A stretch of DNA of 64,000 nt from Symsagittifera roscoffensis (lineage: Eukaryota > Xenacoelomorpha > Acoela > Convolutidae), in the NCBI RefSeq assembly GCF_963678635.1, contig NC_087067.1, positions 45,518,515 through 45,582,514 on the forward strand, read 5' to 3'. The notes under the pieces are model-generated. The model searched no databases. It saw only the letters and a list, made by a program, of their open reading frames with translations, and was not told the DNA's origin. Shown one piece after another: positions 1 to 11,749 of this stretch (the stretch's first letter is position 1; each line of letters begins with the position of its first letter). The position numbers and the translations under genes were made by a program.

Positions 1-417
1 ATAGGGATCATTAGGTATAAGTTTTTACATAGGGATCATTAGCTATGAAAAATTATACATAGGGATCATTGGTTTTACTTAGGGAACAATATATACAGGG
101 ATCATCAGTTATACATAGATTGAAAAGAAAATTGAAAAAAATATATGATAAAAAAATTGAAAAAAAAATTGAAGAAAAGTTTGAAAAAAATTTGAAAAAA
201 AAAATTGAAAAAAAATTTTTTGAAAAATTTTTTTTTGGAAATTTTTGGATGAAACAATTTTTTGAAATTTTTTTTACATAGGGATCATTAGGTATAAATA
301 CTTTACATAGGGATCATTAGGTATAAATATTTTACATAGGGATCATTAGGTATAAATATTTACATAGGGATCATTAGGTATAATCTATACCCAATGATCC
401 CTGTAGGGATCATCCCC
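1..417. repeat. Short interspersed/tandem array of an AGGGATCATTAGGTATAA motif
   Basis: A motif close to ACATAGGGATCATTAGGTAT recurs about eight times. Three diverged copies lie at 1-110, then comes a run of almost pure A/T with GAAAAA and TTTTTG tracts (about 116-275), then four regular copies at about 28-bp spacing (275-380). The array ends in inverted copies: AGGGATCATT..GGTATA is followed after three bases by TATACC..AATGATCCCT, and then by another AGGGATCAT, so 366-412 can fold into a hairpin. A C-rich run follows. This looks like a minisatellite or the edge of a larger repeat cut by the window start. Confidence 0.6.
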
Positions 418-469
418 CCCCCGATCCCAGTGTCGTATATCTATACTACTACATGATTCAATGTTAATT

Positions 470-980
470 GAAATAGCTAAGGTTGCTCTCTGATTTCAAT
501 GTTTTTGAAGAACTCCAAAAAATCGAAACTCTTCCTATTAGTTTTTTTTGATACGGTATCAATATTTTGTAGTAGCATTTAGATACTTAAATTTAGTTTT
601 AAATTAGGCAGTTCCAAAAAAAACTATAGTAAATTTTAATGCCGTGTTTTTGTATATGAAATGGGGCCTAAGTTTTGTCATCAAAAACATCGTTCCAAAT
701 TCATAATATCAAAAGGACATCAATTTAAAACATATTGGACGATGTTTGAGAGATAAGTTCGAACAGAACACTCAGATATCTATACAATAAAGGGTGTCAA
801 TAAACCTGCAAGCAGTAGCTAGTAGGAAGAGGCGTCAAAACCAAAAAACCGTATTAGTTTTTGGTAAAACTTGATCTCGAACCAAACTGACCAAAATAAA
901 CAGTGAGTTTTCCTGGCAAGTTTTCTGAAAAACTCTCAATTTTTTGATGTTAAACTTAATGAAGTTCAACCTCAAAGCTA
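470..980 (+). repeat. Dispersed repeat, copy 1 (partner at 4484-4985)
   Basis: This stretch matches 4484-4985 in the same orientation over roughly 500 bp, with scattered substitutions and small indels. Shared blocks include GATTTCAATGTTTTTGAAGA, CATCAAAAACATCGTT and AACTTGATCTCGAACCAAAC. No coding frame survives. The two copies flank the tandem duplication and one Helentron-like short element, so the segment between them may have been added inside, or duplicated together with, this repeat. Confidence 0.65.
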
Positions 981-1063
981 CTCTCTGGTTCAAAGGAGTT
1001 GTCTAGCCATATATGTAGTTCCTATGATTAAGCGCGAGCACTCCCAGACGACAACTGCTTGGA

Positions 1064-2355
1064 AAAAAGAAGTATAGGAAAAGTTGTTACAAGTTCCCAG
1101 TATAACTATCAAGTCTGACAAAAGCGAACACAGCAGATATAATTACCAAAAAAATTTTGTTGAATAAGTATACGTACTTTATATGGTATAACATGAATCA
1201 ATAAAATTTTCACAATCTACAATTTTTTCACATCTATCTGAGTCTTTGCCAATATTAATTACGATAAAAGTCTAAAAAATTGAAAATCTACATTTCAACT
1301 GACGATAGACTAAACAATTTGAGCTATTTGATTACGCTCCAAACATACCATTCACGATTTTGTCAATGATCAGAAACTTGATAAATTGCATCAGTCAGCC
1401 ATACTTGATTATCTCGAAAGCCGTCCTAGAAGCTGAGCCAAATCAAACCATCTCTAAGAAAATTGAATGAAGTCACAAACAAGGGTCACGAGCAAAAATG
1501 ATCAAATTAAAATAATGCTGATCAAATTAGAAGCGGTACATTTGCTTAATAATAAATTAGGACCAGCGAAAAGCTTATTTTTGATATAGGTTGAAATTTT
1601 TTTTATTGTGATTGAACTATCGAAACTAGTTAACATCTTTAATTCTTTTTGTTGTTTCTCTTAAAAACAGCGTTTGCTCATTTTACTTCCTTCACAACGA
1701 AATGCTTCTCAAATGAAGCAGTTGTTCCGGCTTTCAAAGAAAATTGGATTATTTGTTCTTGGGATGGGTTTTTTATTCAGTCAGCTTTCGACTCTTCATC
1801 TGAACAAGAGAACACTGATAAAAGCTGTAGGCTCGAAAAAACTAGGGCGCCAAAATGTCCCTGTATAATTTTCTAAACGCAACATGAATTATCAACCATT
1901 GAGAGACAAGAGAATTCAGAAAGGGACAGTGAAGGATTTTGTGGAACACTAATTGTACCAAATTCTAAGTATCTCACAGGAGATGAGAGTGAGGGAGATT
2001 AAAAGCTCTTAAAATGGTATACGTATCCTTCCTCACCAAACATGAATGTCTGCTTGAAACAATTGAATTGATACTCAAAAAAAGGCTACTTGGCTGAATG
2101 ACTGCATTTGCTAAGATAAATGACCTTGCATTTGAAATTTGATTATATTGGTTTAGTTGTGAAGGTTGAGATCAAAAGTCGCTACTTTTTGGAAACTTTT
2201 TTAATGTTGTGAATAATAATTATTTTGCGTCAAAGGAGTGGGAACAAGCAGATTGATATAAATAAGGACTTTTCTCTCAGCAGGATTGTAATCCATCAGG
2301 AGGTTTCTCATTCCTCAGGGTCTGGTCAACCCAATCTTTGAGCGATGATCAATAG
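1064..2355 (+). repeat. Tandem duplication unit 1 (1.29 kb)
   Basis: Unit 1 of a head-to-tail duplication with a period of 1294 bp. It starts at the GAAGTATAGGAAAAGTTG block and ends at GATGATCAATAG. Comparison by eye with unit 2 finds about four differences (for example GGCTTTC/GGCCTTC and an extra A near 2909), so the duplication is recent. Both units contain the same 64- and 75-codon frames (1649-1876 and 2944-3171). These overlap one another and look like nothing known, so I do not call them genes. Confidence 0.85.
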
Positions 2356-3650
2356 AAAAAAAGAAGTATAGGAAAAGTTGTTACAAGTTCCCAGTATAAC
2401 TATCAAGTCTGACAAAAGCGAACACAGCAGATATAATTACCAAAAAAATTTTGTTGAATAAGTATACGTACTTTATATGGTATAACATGAATCAATAAAA
2501 TTTTCACAATCTACAATTTTTTCACATCTATCTGAGTCTTTGCCAATATTAATTACGATAAAAGTCTAAAAAATTGAAAATCTACATTTCAACTGACGAT
2601 AGACTAAACAATTTGAGCTATTTGATTACGCTCCAAACATACCATTCACGATTTTGTCAATGATCAGAAACTTGATAAATTGCATCAGTCAGCCATACTT
2701 GATTATCTCGAAAGCCGTCCTAGAAGCTGAGCCAAATCAAACCATCTCTAAGAAAATTGAATGAAGTCACAAACAAGGGTCACGAGCAAAAATGATCAAA
2801 TTAAAATAATGCTGATCAAATTAGAAGCGGTACATTTGCTTAATAATAAATTAGGACCAGCGAAAAGCTTATTTTTGATATAGGTTGAAATTTTTTTTAT
2901 TGTGATTGAAACTATCGAAACTAGTTAACATCTTTAATTCTTTTTGTTGTTTCTCTTAAAAACAGCGTTTGCTCATTTTACTTCCTTCACAACGAAATGC
3001 TTCTCAAATGAAGCAGTTGTTCCGGCCTTCAAAGAAAATTGGATTATTTGTTCTTGGGATGGGTTTTTTATTCAGTCAGCTTTCGACTCTTCATCTGAAC
3101 AAGAGAACACTGATAAAAGCTGTAGGCTCGAAAAAACTAGGGCGCCAAAATTTCCCTGTATAATTTTCTAAACGCAACATGAATTATCAACCATTGAGAG
3201 ACAAGAGAATTCAGAAAGGGACAGTGAAGGATTTTGTGGAACACTAATTGTACCAAATTCTAAGTATCTCACAGGAGATGAGAGTGAGGGAGATTAAAAG
3301 CTCTTAAAATGGTATACGTATCCTTCCTCACCAAACATGAATGTCTGCTTGAAACAATTGAATTGATACTCAAAAAAAGGCTACTTGGCTGAATGACTGC
3401 ATTTGCTAAGATAAATGACCTTGCATTTGAAATTTGATTATATTGGTTTAGTTGTGAAGGTTGAGATCAAAAGTCGCTACTTTTTGGAAACTTTTTTAAT
3501 GTTGTGAATAATAATTATTTTGCGTCAAAGGGGTGGGAACAAGCAGATTGATATAAATAAGGACTTTTCTCTCAGCAGGATTGTAATCCATCAGGAGGTT
3601 TCTCATTCCTCAGGGTCTGGTCAACCCAATCTTTGAGCGATGATCAATAG
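2356..3650 (+). repeat. Tandem duplication unit 2 (1.29 kb)
   Basis: Second copy of the 1294-bp unit, more than 99 percent identical to unit 1 by eye. It ends at GATGATCAATAG, after which the sequence becomes unique (GATGAAGAGGAAG). The abrupt junctions and near identity suggest unequal exchange or replication slippage, but an assembly duplication is also possible. Confidence 0.85.
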
Positions 3651-3768
3651 ATGAAGAGGAAGACTTACCTGCTGATTGACTTAGATTTTCAAGGTATTCG
3701 GTTTCTGCTGATAATTTTGTCTCGCCTACCTTAAAACGATTTGTCTGGTGTGTAATGGTGTTGCTTTT

Positions 3769-4408
3769 TGTTCCGACCATTGAAAATGGGAGTAACTTTG
3801 TATTCGGGTGTGTTTTATTTTTTTTTTCAATTTTTTGTTTTCCAGGCAAAATCAGCTACCACAAATAATCATCGGACAGGGTTGAGTGATATCTCATATT
3901 AAAGAAGCCCCTTCACCCGTGATTCAAATGACATCAAAAAATATCAAAGAGTTTTCACAGTGTCGAGAAAAACCGGTTTGAAATTTTTGATTTTTGGTCT
4001 AATTTCGAGCTAATTAGTAAGGTAGTTAGTGATTGCAATAGCTTATTTAGGCTTACTTTAAGCCGTGCAAACTTAGCTTCACTCAAGTAAAGGTAGTTTT
4101 TGGAGTGTTTTAGTCCAGTTTTGCTAATCAAAAGTTTAAAAATTCAAAAAATTTCCGCGAGAAACTTTGAAAAAATTTATGAACATTTTCAATTTTTATT
4201 TTTCGTTTTTCTTGTCATTATTCTTCAAAATTTTTTTTCAATTGACCTGTTTATTATGATTCTCAATTATTATTAGGTTCGATTATTTTGTTTAAATTTT
4301 TTTATCACAACATGCAGAAAAAAAACGACACCAATTTGAGAAAACAGTTTTGCACTTTTAAAACTGTGGTCGGAACATTCTGTGCTACTTGCACAGTAAC
4401 CGACTATC
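3769..4408 (+). mobile_element. Helentron/HINE-like short element, copy A
   Basis: It opens with TGTTCCGACCA (3769-3779), whose perfect reverse complement TGGTCGGAACA sits at 4367-4377. It is followed at once by a hairpin CTGTGC-TACTT-GCACAG (4380-4396) and a short tail. A second copy with the same layout lies at 12712-13109, sharing internal blocks such as ATCATCGGACAGGGTTGAGT. Subterminal inverted repeats followed by a 3' stem-loop fit non-autonomous Helentron (HINE) elements. A non-autonomous TIR transposon is the alternative. No coding capacity is seen. Confidence 0.45.
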
Positions 4409-7400
4409 CTTGCTGTTATGTGTGATTACTGTGTGAGTCTGGAGGCAGCTAAATTCTATTTTTTTGTCTCAACTTCAATGTTGCTAGAAATCTCTAAAGA
4501 TGCTCTCTGATTTCAATGTTTTTGAAGAACTCCAAAAAATCGAAACTCTTCGTATTAGTTTTTTTGATACGATATCAAGATTTCGTGGAAAGTAATAAGA
4601 TACTTAAATTTGATCTTTAATGAGGCAGTTCCGAAAAAAAATTATTTTTAATTTTGTTGCCGTGTTTTTGTATAAGAAATGGGGCCTCATTTTTGTCATC
4701 AAAAACATCGTTCGAAATTCATAATATCAAAAGAACATCAGTTTAAAATATATTGGACGCTGTTTGTGAGATAAGTTCGAACAGAAAACTGAGATATCTA
4801 TACAATGTAGGGTGTCAATAAACCTACAAGCAGTAGTTAGTAGGAAGAGGCGTCAAAACCAAAAAACCGTATTCGTTTTTGGTAAAACTTGATCTCGAAC
4901 CAAACTGACCAAAATCAACAGTGAGTTTTAGTGGCCAGTTTTCTTTTAAAATTTTCGACCTTTTGATGTTAAACTTAACTGCAAACAAAACCAGGTTAAA
5001 GGTTCTACAACGTCAGCAGATTGTTTCTAGCAAATAAGGTTTCGACGGAAAAAATTGAAGAAGTAAGAACAATAAAACGAAACGAAAAAACTTGTTGCTT
5101 GTTTCAGGTACAATTATATGAGGTTCAAAAACTTCAATTATATGAGGTTCAAAAAGTAAAGTTATAAGATCTCAACAATGCAGCATTGCAGTGACTCAGT
5201 TAACAGTTTCATTCAAAATTTTGAAGCAGGTAATTTTTTAGGAGAAGAGGTACGACTCGAGTGTCTCCAAACAAAGCAAAAATTTAGCATAAAAACAAAA
5301 CAAAAACAAACATCTGTACGTACGCGTAAGCTATCTAATGTTCTGACTGAATTTGACACAGAAATTCGATCAAAAATTATCAATATGAGTAAATCAGTTT
5401 TGAGTAGATTTCGGCGCAACTTTGCAGACTACTGTATAGTTGGTTCGGAATTTTTCACAGATAGTTTTTGGAGTCATATCAAGTATCATATGTAAAAATT
5501 TGACAATGAATTAAGTTTCGATGAAAATATGCTTCTCAAAGTTCGTTCACGGCACTGTAAACAGGCTTGATAGCGTTCAATGTCCGGTCAAGAGGAAGCT
5601 CTTTGAATGCTAAACTATCAAGTTTTTGTAGCGTCCATAGCTTGAAAACAGGATTGTTTTTCATTGGTTGTTTTTCTGTGGCCAAAACCGCTTACGTGTG
5701 TTGGAAACGTCAGCCATTATGGCAATTAGGACCAGTGGCAGGAATCGTTGGATCGGTTTTTTGCTAGTTGACAAAGTGGACTAGACAGATCTGTTTGTTC
5801 TTGATCATTGCTTTTTAAGAAAATTGATTTAACCTTCAATTTGCGTGATGCCAAGCTCATGATACCGAAACGTGAAGCAAATTTCCACTTTACGACTAGC
5901 TAATCAAAATGAAATATTCAAAGTTTCTAATGCAACCCACAAAGATTTCTATTATGTAAGTTGCTTTTCAAACTCAAAGAACATCGTCTTCGTTGTGATG
6001 TTATTGAGCACAACAGACATTGCAATCTTCATCTCAATTGAGCAACATTTAATACTAAAAAATCGGTGGATCAAGATAGCCCAGAAAGTACTTGAGGTTG
6101 ATTGAAACATTTTTAGTGACAGTAAAAATTAATTTTTCAAAAGTGTTGTTACTTCAACAGAGATCTTAAAAAACTAGAAGCTGAAGTCATGAAGTGAAGA
6201 AACATTCATTTGATAGTATAGGGATAAAATGAGTATACCTGAGAAAAGATATTTGTAGAAAACATGAACATTAGTTCAATAATCATAAAACATCTACGTT
6301 TCATATGATCTGAAGAAAAAGGAAAACACAGATATTTAGAAGATTGGAAGTAGATTTCGAGAAATTTAGGCGGAGAGTTAAGCTAAAGATCGGTACTGGC
6401 ATTAACTAAGCATTATTTTAAGAAAACTTGAAACAGTGAAACGATTTTTTATCGAACTTTGTTGATAAAATCGAAACTTCAAGTGAAGTTTTCGAAAAAG
6501 TAGAAAACAGACAATGGTATCCAGTTGCTTAAATTATCCAGGTAGTTACGTTCAAAAAGCATAGGTGTTCGCTGCCATAACTTTCATCGAGAATTGAAAA
6601 ATTATATATCCTAACCTGCGCGAGCATAACCGAGCCCTGTTTAAACATTACTCAATGGATCACAGCCCTATAGCGACTGGAATTTGCCTCATACCGGTTA
6701 TAACTTGGCTATTGATAAAAGAATTATAAGAAAATTGTGTTAATTTTATTGATCCGATCTTATTTATTTTCTGATAATATTGGTGTGAAAATTATTAGAA
6801 AGATTGATAGGGAAATACAACGATTCCGCGGCAGTTTAAGAGTTATAAGAGTTAGAACAGAGTAACTGAGAAATATTGAAGAAAGTTAGTTTTAATGTTA
6901 TTTTCAATGTATTTTTAAGGCTTAGTTTTAATGTAATGTATGCAACATCATCCATCGTTCTGCAATAATAAACAAATGTCTTAACGAAATAAAAAAGTAG
7001 AATGTGATCCTGTAATTGTAAAAATTTTATTGGATGCTCAGACCCTAATTTAACCAATTATCTCTCCACCAATCAGTTAACCGATCAATTTTTAGCTTAC
7101 CAATCAACTGCTCAACTAGTTGCAATTATTTCTCAAATGAAAAATGAAATGGGATATCACGCATAAATTTTCAAAATGCATTGAATCAACTGAACTTGAA
7201 CGGTATCTGAACCTGAACGGTGAATACTGTATCATCTGTAGGGTTGTAAGAAATTATCACCAAAAAATAATCGTCGATATTTCATATCTTTATTGATATT
7301 TTTTCATAGCCCAAGTACCGATACATATATATTTTTCAAGCAGATGATCACAGAAAGTAATTGGAACTAAGTAGGCCCTTGAAATTTCCAAATTTTGCAA

Positions 7401-7683
7401 TTATGAATACTTCATTGAAAAAATTGAAAAAACTTCTCGCAAAATATCCAGAGGTTGTGTCAAGCAGCAATAATTCTTCCGAAGTAGAGGTTATCAGCTA
7501 AAGATTAGAAGCCAGAACTAATGGAACGGTAAAGGCAAAGACAAATCACATTTTTTTATTCACAAAATTTAGTGGAGAAACCTACCCGCCAGTTTACCCT
7601 AGAAATGCTATTATGAGCGTAATACCGAGATATTGCAAGGTAGTGAGGAAGTCGGACTGTCTATCCAAACTCTTCAGTCTTAA
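4409..7683. other. Non-coding stretch with no recognisable gene
   Basis: Apart from the second copy of the dispersed repeat (4484-4985), I see only short open frames here (for example 5178-5495 plus, 105 codons, and 6836-7057 minus). They match no family I know and show no domain. A short direct repeat CAATTATATGAGGTTCAAAAA occurs at about 5110 and 5136. Part of 6060-6480 is diverged from sequence in 11750-13660. Nothing else stands out. Confidence 0.5.
4484..4985 (+). repeat. Dispersed repeat, copy 2 (partner at 470-980)
   Basis: Same-orientation partner of the repeat at 470-980, with clear but imperfect similarity including the GGGTGTCAATAAACCT block. The level of divergence suggests an older event than the 1.29-kb tandem duplication between the two copies. 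Confidence 0.65.
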
Positions 7684-8301
7684 TTTGGGTAAACGGTGGG
7701 GGCCAATTTGAAAATTCCATCGCCCATAATATTTTTTAAACGAACCAAAAAATCTAGGCCTTCAGTTGTCGCAAAAATTACGAGACCAATTTCTTGATGA
7801 AAAACAAATTCTTTACATTTTTTCTTTTTCGCCATGAACCCTCAATTTTCACGTCTTCACGTTTTTATGCATCCTCAATTCTGGTAAAACTTCGGCACTT
7901 TTTCGGCTCATACTTTTTCTGATTTTTTCGTATTTTGGGGGCAAAAAATCTTCAGAAGTCCCCTGTATCGCTTCGTCATACGATTTCTTCAAACTTCTAC
8001 TGACATTTTGCTCAACCCTCTGAATCATTATTTTTCGAAAATTTTCTTGCTGAATTTTTTCGTCTGGGGGGAGTTGATTGTGTTCTCCAGGTTTTTTGAT
8101 AACCGAATTTGAGTCTCCTGTTATTGTAACACGCGATGAACAATTGATTTCACAACATTTAAAATAAATAAAGTTTTCATTAATTTTAGTTCGGAACATA
8201 AATCTGTGTATTATTAAATTTTGACCCTTTTTGTTCCGACTTTCGATAGGAAAGTAGCGGAATATTTGTGCTCGGGGTGGGTTTTTTTTTTCTTCAGACA
8301 A
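7684..8301 (-). pseudogene. MULE transposase remnant with FLYWCH-like zinc finger (copy 1)
   Basis: The minus-strand frame 8301-7849 (150 codons) has a FLYWCH-like finger at about residues 30-75: a hydrophobic start, FKCCEINCSSRV, then GEHNQLP, where FLYWCH normally has H-x-H. Past its stop, in another frame near 7780-7690, comes a stretch containing IFATTEGLDFLVR and MGDGIFKLAP, which resembles the first catalytic Asp block (DGTFK) of Mutator-like transposases. The copy then stops at about 7684. A second remnant at 9909-10656 shares these blocks. The first residues (8232-8301) come from the end of the neighbouring short element, so the original N-terminus is lost. Family membership rests on motif recognition and is fairly secure; activity is impossible. 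Confidence 0.6.
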
Positions 8302-8771
8302 ATTTCGACTTTTAAACTAGCCATTTTTGACGGAATTTTTTTTATATGTCATTCAAAAGGTATTGTTGTCCTGCGCTCAAATTTGAAAAGTTATTTTACC
8401 TGTGATTATTTTTCGTAAAGTTACGGGGGTTTAAAGATTGCCATTTTGGCCAATTTGGGACAATTAACGCGCGATATACTTCGCGCTATTAACGCGTAAG
8501 CGGAGATTTATTCCGCCTCAGAAATCGTTCCAAAATGGTTGAACGAAGCTTACTTGCCATAATTGATTTGTTACAAGGAACGAAATCTATCTTCTTATTC
8601 TTTATATGGCATGTGGGGGGATTATTTTCATAAACAATTTCAAATTTTAGAAAAAAAAAACATTTTCGTTTCATTTTATTTCATTTAATTTTTTTATGTT
8701 TTTACTGCTGCTCCATAAACCTTAAAAGGCAGTCGGAACATTCAGGGCTTTGCCCTGATACGAGCAGTCTT
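8232..8771 (+). mobile_element. Helentron/HINE-like short element, copy C
   Basis: The left end TGTTCCGACT (8232-8241) is the exact reverse complement of AGTCGGAACA at 8731-8740. A perfect hairpin TCAGGGC-TTT-GCCCTGA (8742-8758) and the tail ATACGAGCAGTCTTG follow. The same 3' end recurs at 14222-14262 and, diverged, at 35837-35879. The only long frame inside (8489-8674 minus) has no recognisable product. The left end lies within the open frame of a MULE remnant, showing that one inserted against or into the other. Confidence 0.45.
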
Positions 8772-9908
8772 GTTTGTTTTTGGCTTCGATAAAAGAAAAA
8801 TCCATATTTAGTTAGAAAATAATAAATAAAACTGTTTTGAAACATGTGGTATTTATTCTCAAAAGCTCAACCGGAACGAAAATTTTCGTTTCCGCTACCT
8901 TTCTAAGTTATTTCTAATTTTAAATGCAAATTTTCTGCTTCATGACACTATTTTTTCTTATTCGGCTTGAAGTCTGGCACCCGTTGCTTGCAGGTCGCAA
9001 AAAAGTTGACATTGTTTGTTGTCCGTCGTTTTCCAATCTTATTCTGTAAACAGCAAGTTGTTTTTTGATATGAATCATCGAATTACTCTATCCGGAACCT
9101 TTTCTCCCGGTTAATTTCTTGCCGCGTTTGCATTTCCAGAGATGTGCTGTGTTTTTTTAGCAAAATATTTCAAGGCAGGAAACGTTTTTCGCTAGGCATG
9201 TCATGAATTATTCTAATAAAACGCAATAGGCCAAAGAGCTGGAAAGAATAACATTGAAAAAAATTTCGTTTTGAGCAGGGAGCAATACGAAAAGTCTAAG
9301 TAGAGCAAACTGGGTGAATATTGAGAGGCCAGGCAGAGTAAAAATGGTTACGTTGCATTATTTAGACAACCGCGTATTCAGGCTCTTCAGTATTTAGACA
9401 AAACTTGAACAAACCAATCAGAATAGAGAAAGCAAAAATAAAAATCACTCAAGAAAAATGAAATATTATTGGACAAAACTTTAACCGATATTTTAGGCAG
9501 AATTTTAAGCCGACAGAAAGTTAATAGTTTGAGAAAGTTCATTTTTTTTCAAAAGTTTTGACAAATGACTGCAACTCCCTCCCAATACATTTTCGATAGC
9601 AAGTGACCCCCCAGATAAGACTTTTTCATGCGAATTATTTTTTCGTCCAATAACTGATATTATCGTTGTTTTTTCGGGGCTGGTTCACCGCGCAAAATTC
9701 TTCGTAATTGCATGCGAGATTCGATTTCTTGCAACTTAACTTTTTTCAGCAAATTCCAAAAGTTTGGCCAAACGACCTCAAATTTTTTTGTTCCATCTCA
9801 TATTCCAAGTTTCGTTTTCGATGGTAGTTCTCATGGTAACATCACTGTCAAAAACATTCCACATAACAAGGGGGGTGTAACCACTTATCAAAAATTCACT
9901 AATGTACT
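8772..9908. other. Non-coding stretch, nothing recognised
   Basis: AT-rich sequence with frequent homopolymers. I find no gene, RNA gene or clear repeat boundary. It separates the short element at 8232-8771 from the second MULE remnant. Confidence 0.5.
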
Positions 9909-10656
9909 TCAATTTTTTTCAAAATTTTGTTGTCGAGAAAAAAATTCCGATAATTCGGACTGATATGTTTGGAAAAATCTAATCAGCTCATCAACGAGTA
10001 AAAAAAGCAAATTGAATAGTCTACAAACTATCAAGTGCAGGGTCGGATCATTTTTTATTTTGTCTTGAAAATCCGAGTTCCTGAGGTTTTCGGAAAATAA
10101 ACTGGGTATAGTGAAACCACCATCCGAGATGGCGCGTGACGTGAAACACTTTTTCGATTGACGGCATGATCCCAATTTCAAAATTAGCCAAAATAATTTT
10201 GACATTAAAGGCCAATTTAAAAAAAAGGCATTTTTGGGTCAAACTCTTGAAAAATTTTTGGTATGTTTCTTCACTTTTTTGCATGATAAATGCCCAGACG
10301 ATCGGTACTTTCCAAGTTTCACTCGATCCGAAAATTGCATAAATTTGTAGGAACGGTCGGGGGGGGGGGGGGGCATTTTGAAGGTTTCATTCCCCAAAAT
10401 GTTTTTTGATCTCACCAAAAAATCGAGTCCTTGAATTATTGCAAATATTAGCAGATCATTTTTGGGTGTGGGGTTTGGCACTTTGTTCTTCGCTTTTGGC
10501 TGAATGCTGGCGGTAAACATTTTTCATCTGCTTCCTGTACTTGATTTTCATCAATTGTTTTCGGGGGGTCAACTGGGTTTTTTCAAATTTTTCGGTGATA
10601 TTTTCCTTAAACTTTTGCTCCGACACGCGATCTTCTGGGGACAAGTGGGGATGCAT
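9909..10656 (-). pseudogene. MULE transposase remnant (copy 2)
   Basis: Three overlapping minus-strand frames (10656-10456, 10520-10239, 10284-9909) together follow the Mutator-like transposase order. After a HPHLSPEDR segment (the end of a FLYWCH-like finger, as in the copy at 7849) come LLIFAIIQGLDFLVR and ILGNETFKMP (first catalytic block, Asp replaced by Asn), then VPIVWAFIMQKSEETYQKFF, ILANFEIGIMPSIEKVF (second acidic block, DFE changed to NFE) and WFHYTQFIFRKPQELG (the usual C/G-x-FH-x-Q region). A run of 15 G (10359-10373) lies inside the frame and coincides with a frame change. The catalytic residues are altered, so the copy is dead. Confidence 0.65.
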
Positions 10657-11083
10657 GTTTATTAATGTTTTTATTATTTGAACTTTCTAGAGTTAATCGG
10701 GACGAGCAACTATCGATAACGCATCTATAGTATTCAGTATTTTCTCTTTGTCTGTTTTTTTATAGAAACAACCAACAAAAAGTAAGTTTTCCCCTTTAAA
10801 CGGGGCTTTCGACAGAAAACTCTTTTATTTTGCGATAATTTATTACCAATTTTTGGCCAATTGAGAGATCAAATCGTTGGATTTCAATTTTTCGCTTAAT
10901 TTGGCCTTAAGAATTTGATTCGTTTTGCCCATTCAGATTTGAGTATTTACTTTGTCTCAATACTGACTAGTATGAATACGCGGTTGTCTAAATGCTGGCC
11001 GCACTCCGTAAAAACCGAATAATTTTATGCATCAACTACGACATTTGGGTTCCCATGATATATGTACTTCACGGTGCTAGGGC

Positions 11084-11446
11084 TTTTAGCAGACCGGTTA
11101 TTTAGCAGACCGGTTTTTTAGCAGGCTCAGAACAATTATAAAGTGTGATAGCTAGCTTCAAACGCGGCATTGGCGATTAGCGACCGCTCGATCTGCTGCG
11201 CTCCAGTTCAACACAAGTGTTATTGTGCGCGTCAATCTTTGTTTTGCGGCTAATTTAGACTGCTGAGTTTCTAAAGTTGATAGTTCTAATGACAAATTGT
11301 GAGATAATTGTCTCATTTGGGGAAGCTTGGCCCCAGACTGAGCGTCTTTTTGAGTCTGTCAATCAAACATCCATCACTTTATTACGTTGGTCTGCTAAAA
11401 GACTCATTTTTTTATGCTTAAAGGATGGTCTGCTAAACGATCGGTC
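11084..11446. mobile_element. Candidate MITE with double TTTAGCAGACC inverted ends
   Basis: The left side has TTTTAGCAGACC (11084-11095) and TTTAGCAGACCGG (11101-11113), with a third, weaker copy at about 11116. The right side has the inverted forms GGTCTGCTAAAA (11389-11400) and GGTCTGCTAAACGATCGGTC (11427-11446). The enclosed 360 bp contain no supported gene. Repeated short inverted ends around a small non-coding core fit a miniature inverted-repeat element; no target duplication is obvious. Confidence 0.4.
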
Positions 11447-11749
11447 TCCTCATTTCACACCTACATAGAGTGGCACCATTTTCATTTTCATCATTTATTT
11501 CATACATGCTTCTACAAGTTATAAGTCAACTCAGTCACTGGCATTGCCCATTTAACTGCAATTAATTGCAATTAATCGCCCCCCTAGCAGTGAATTGATT
11601 AATTAGATATTTCTTCCCAATCAGTTAATTGGATCAATAATTGCAATTAATTGCTCCCCAATAATTTTCTTGCAAAATCGTTATATCGTATCAACACAAA
11701 TTGTGCAAAATGAAAGTTTCAGAAACGATCAACCAATGCCATGAGAAAA

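Noticed and set aside
1..417. CRISPR-like or telomere-like repeats
   Set aside because: Spacing is irregular, spacers are not unique sequences, and the genome is eukaryotic. The motif AGGGATCATTAGGTATA is not a telomere repeat.
1649..3171. Two copies of 64- and 75-codon frames in the tandem units
   Set aside because: Overlapping frames duplicated only because the DNA is duplicated; no motif or start context supports a gene.
5178..6105. Small plus-strand frames (105, 66 and 77 codons)
   Set aside because: No recognisable domain, no duplication or context support; expected by chance in sequence of this length.
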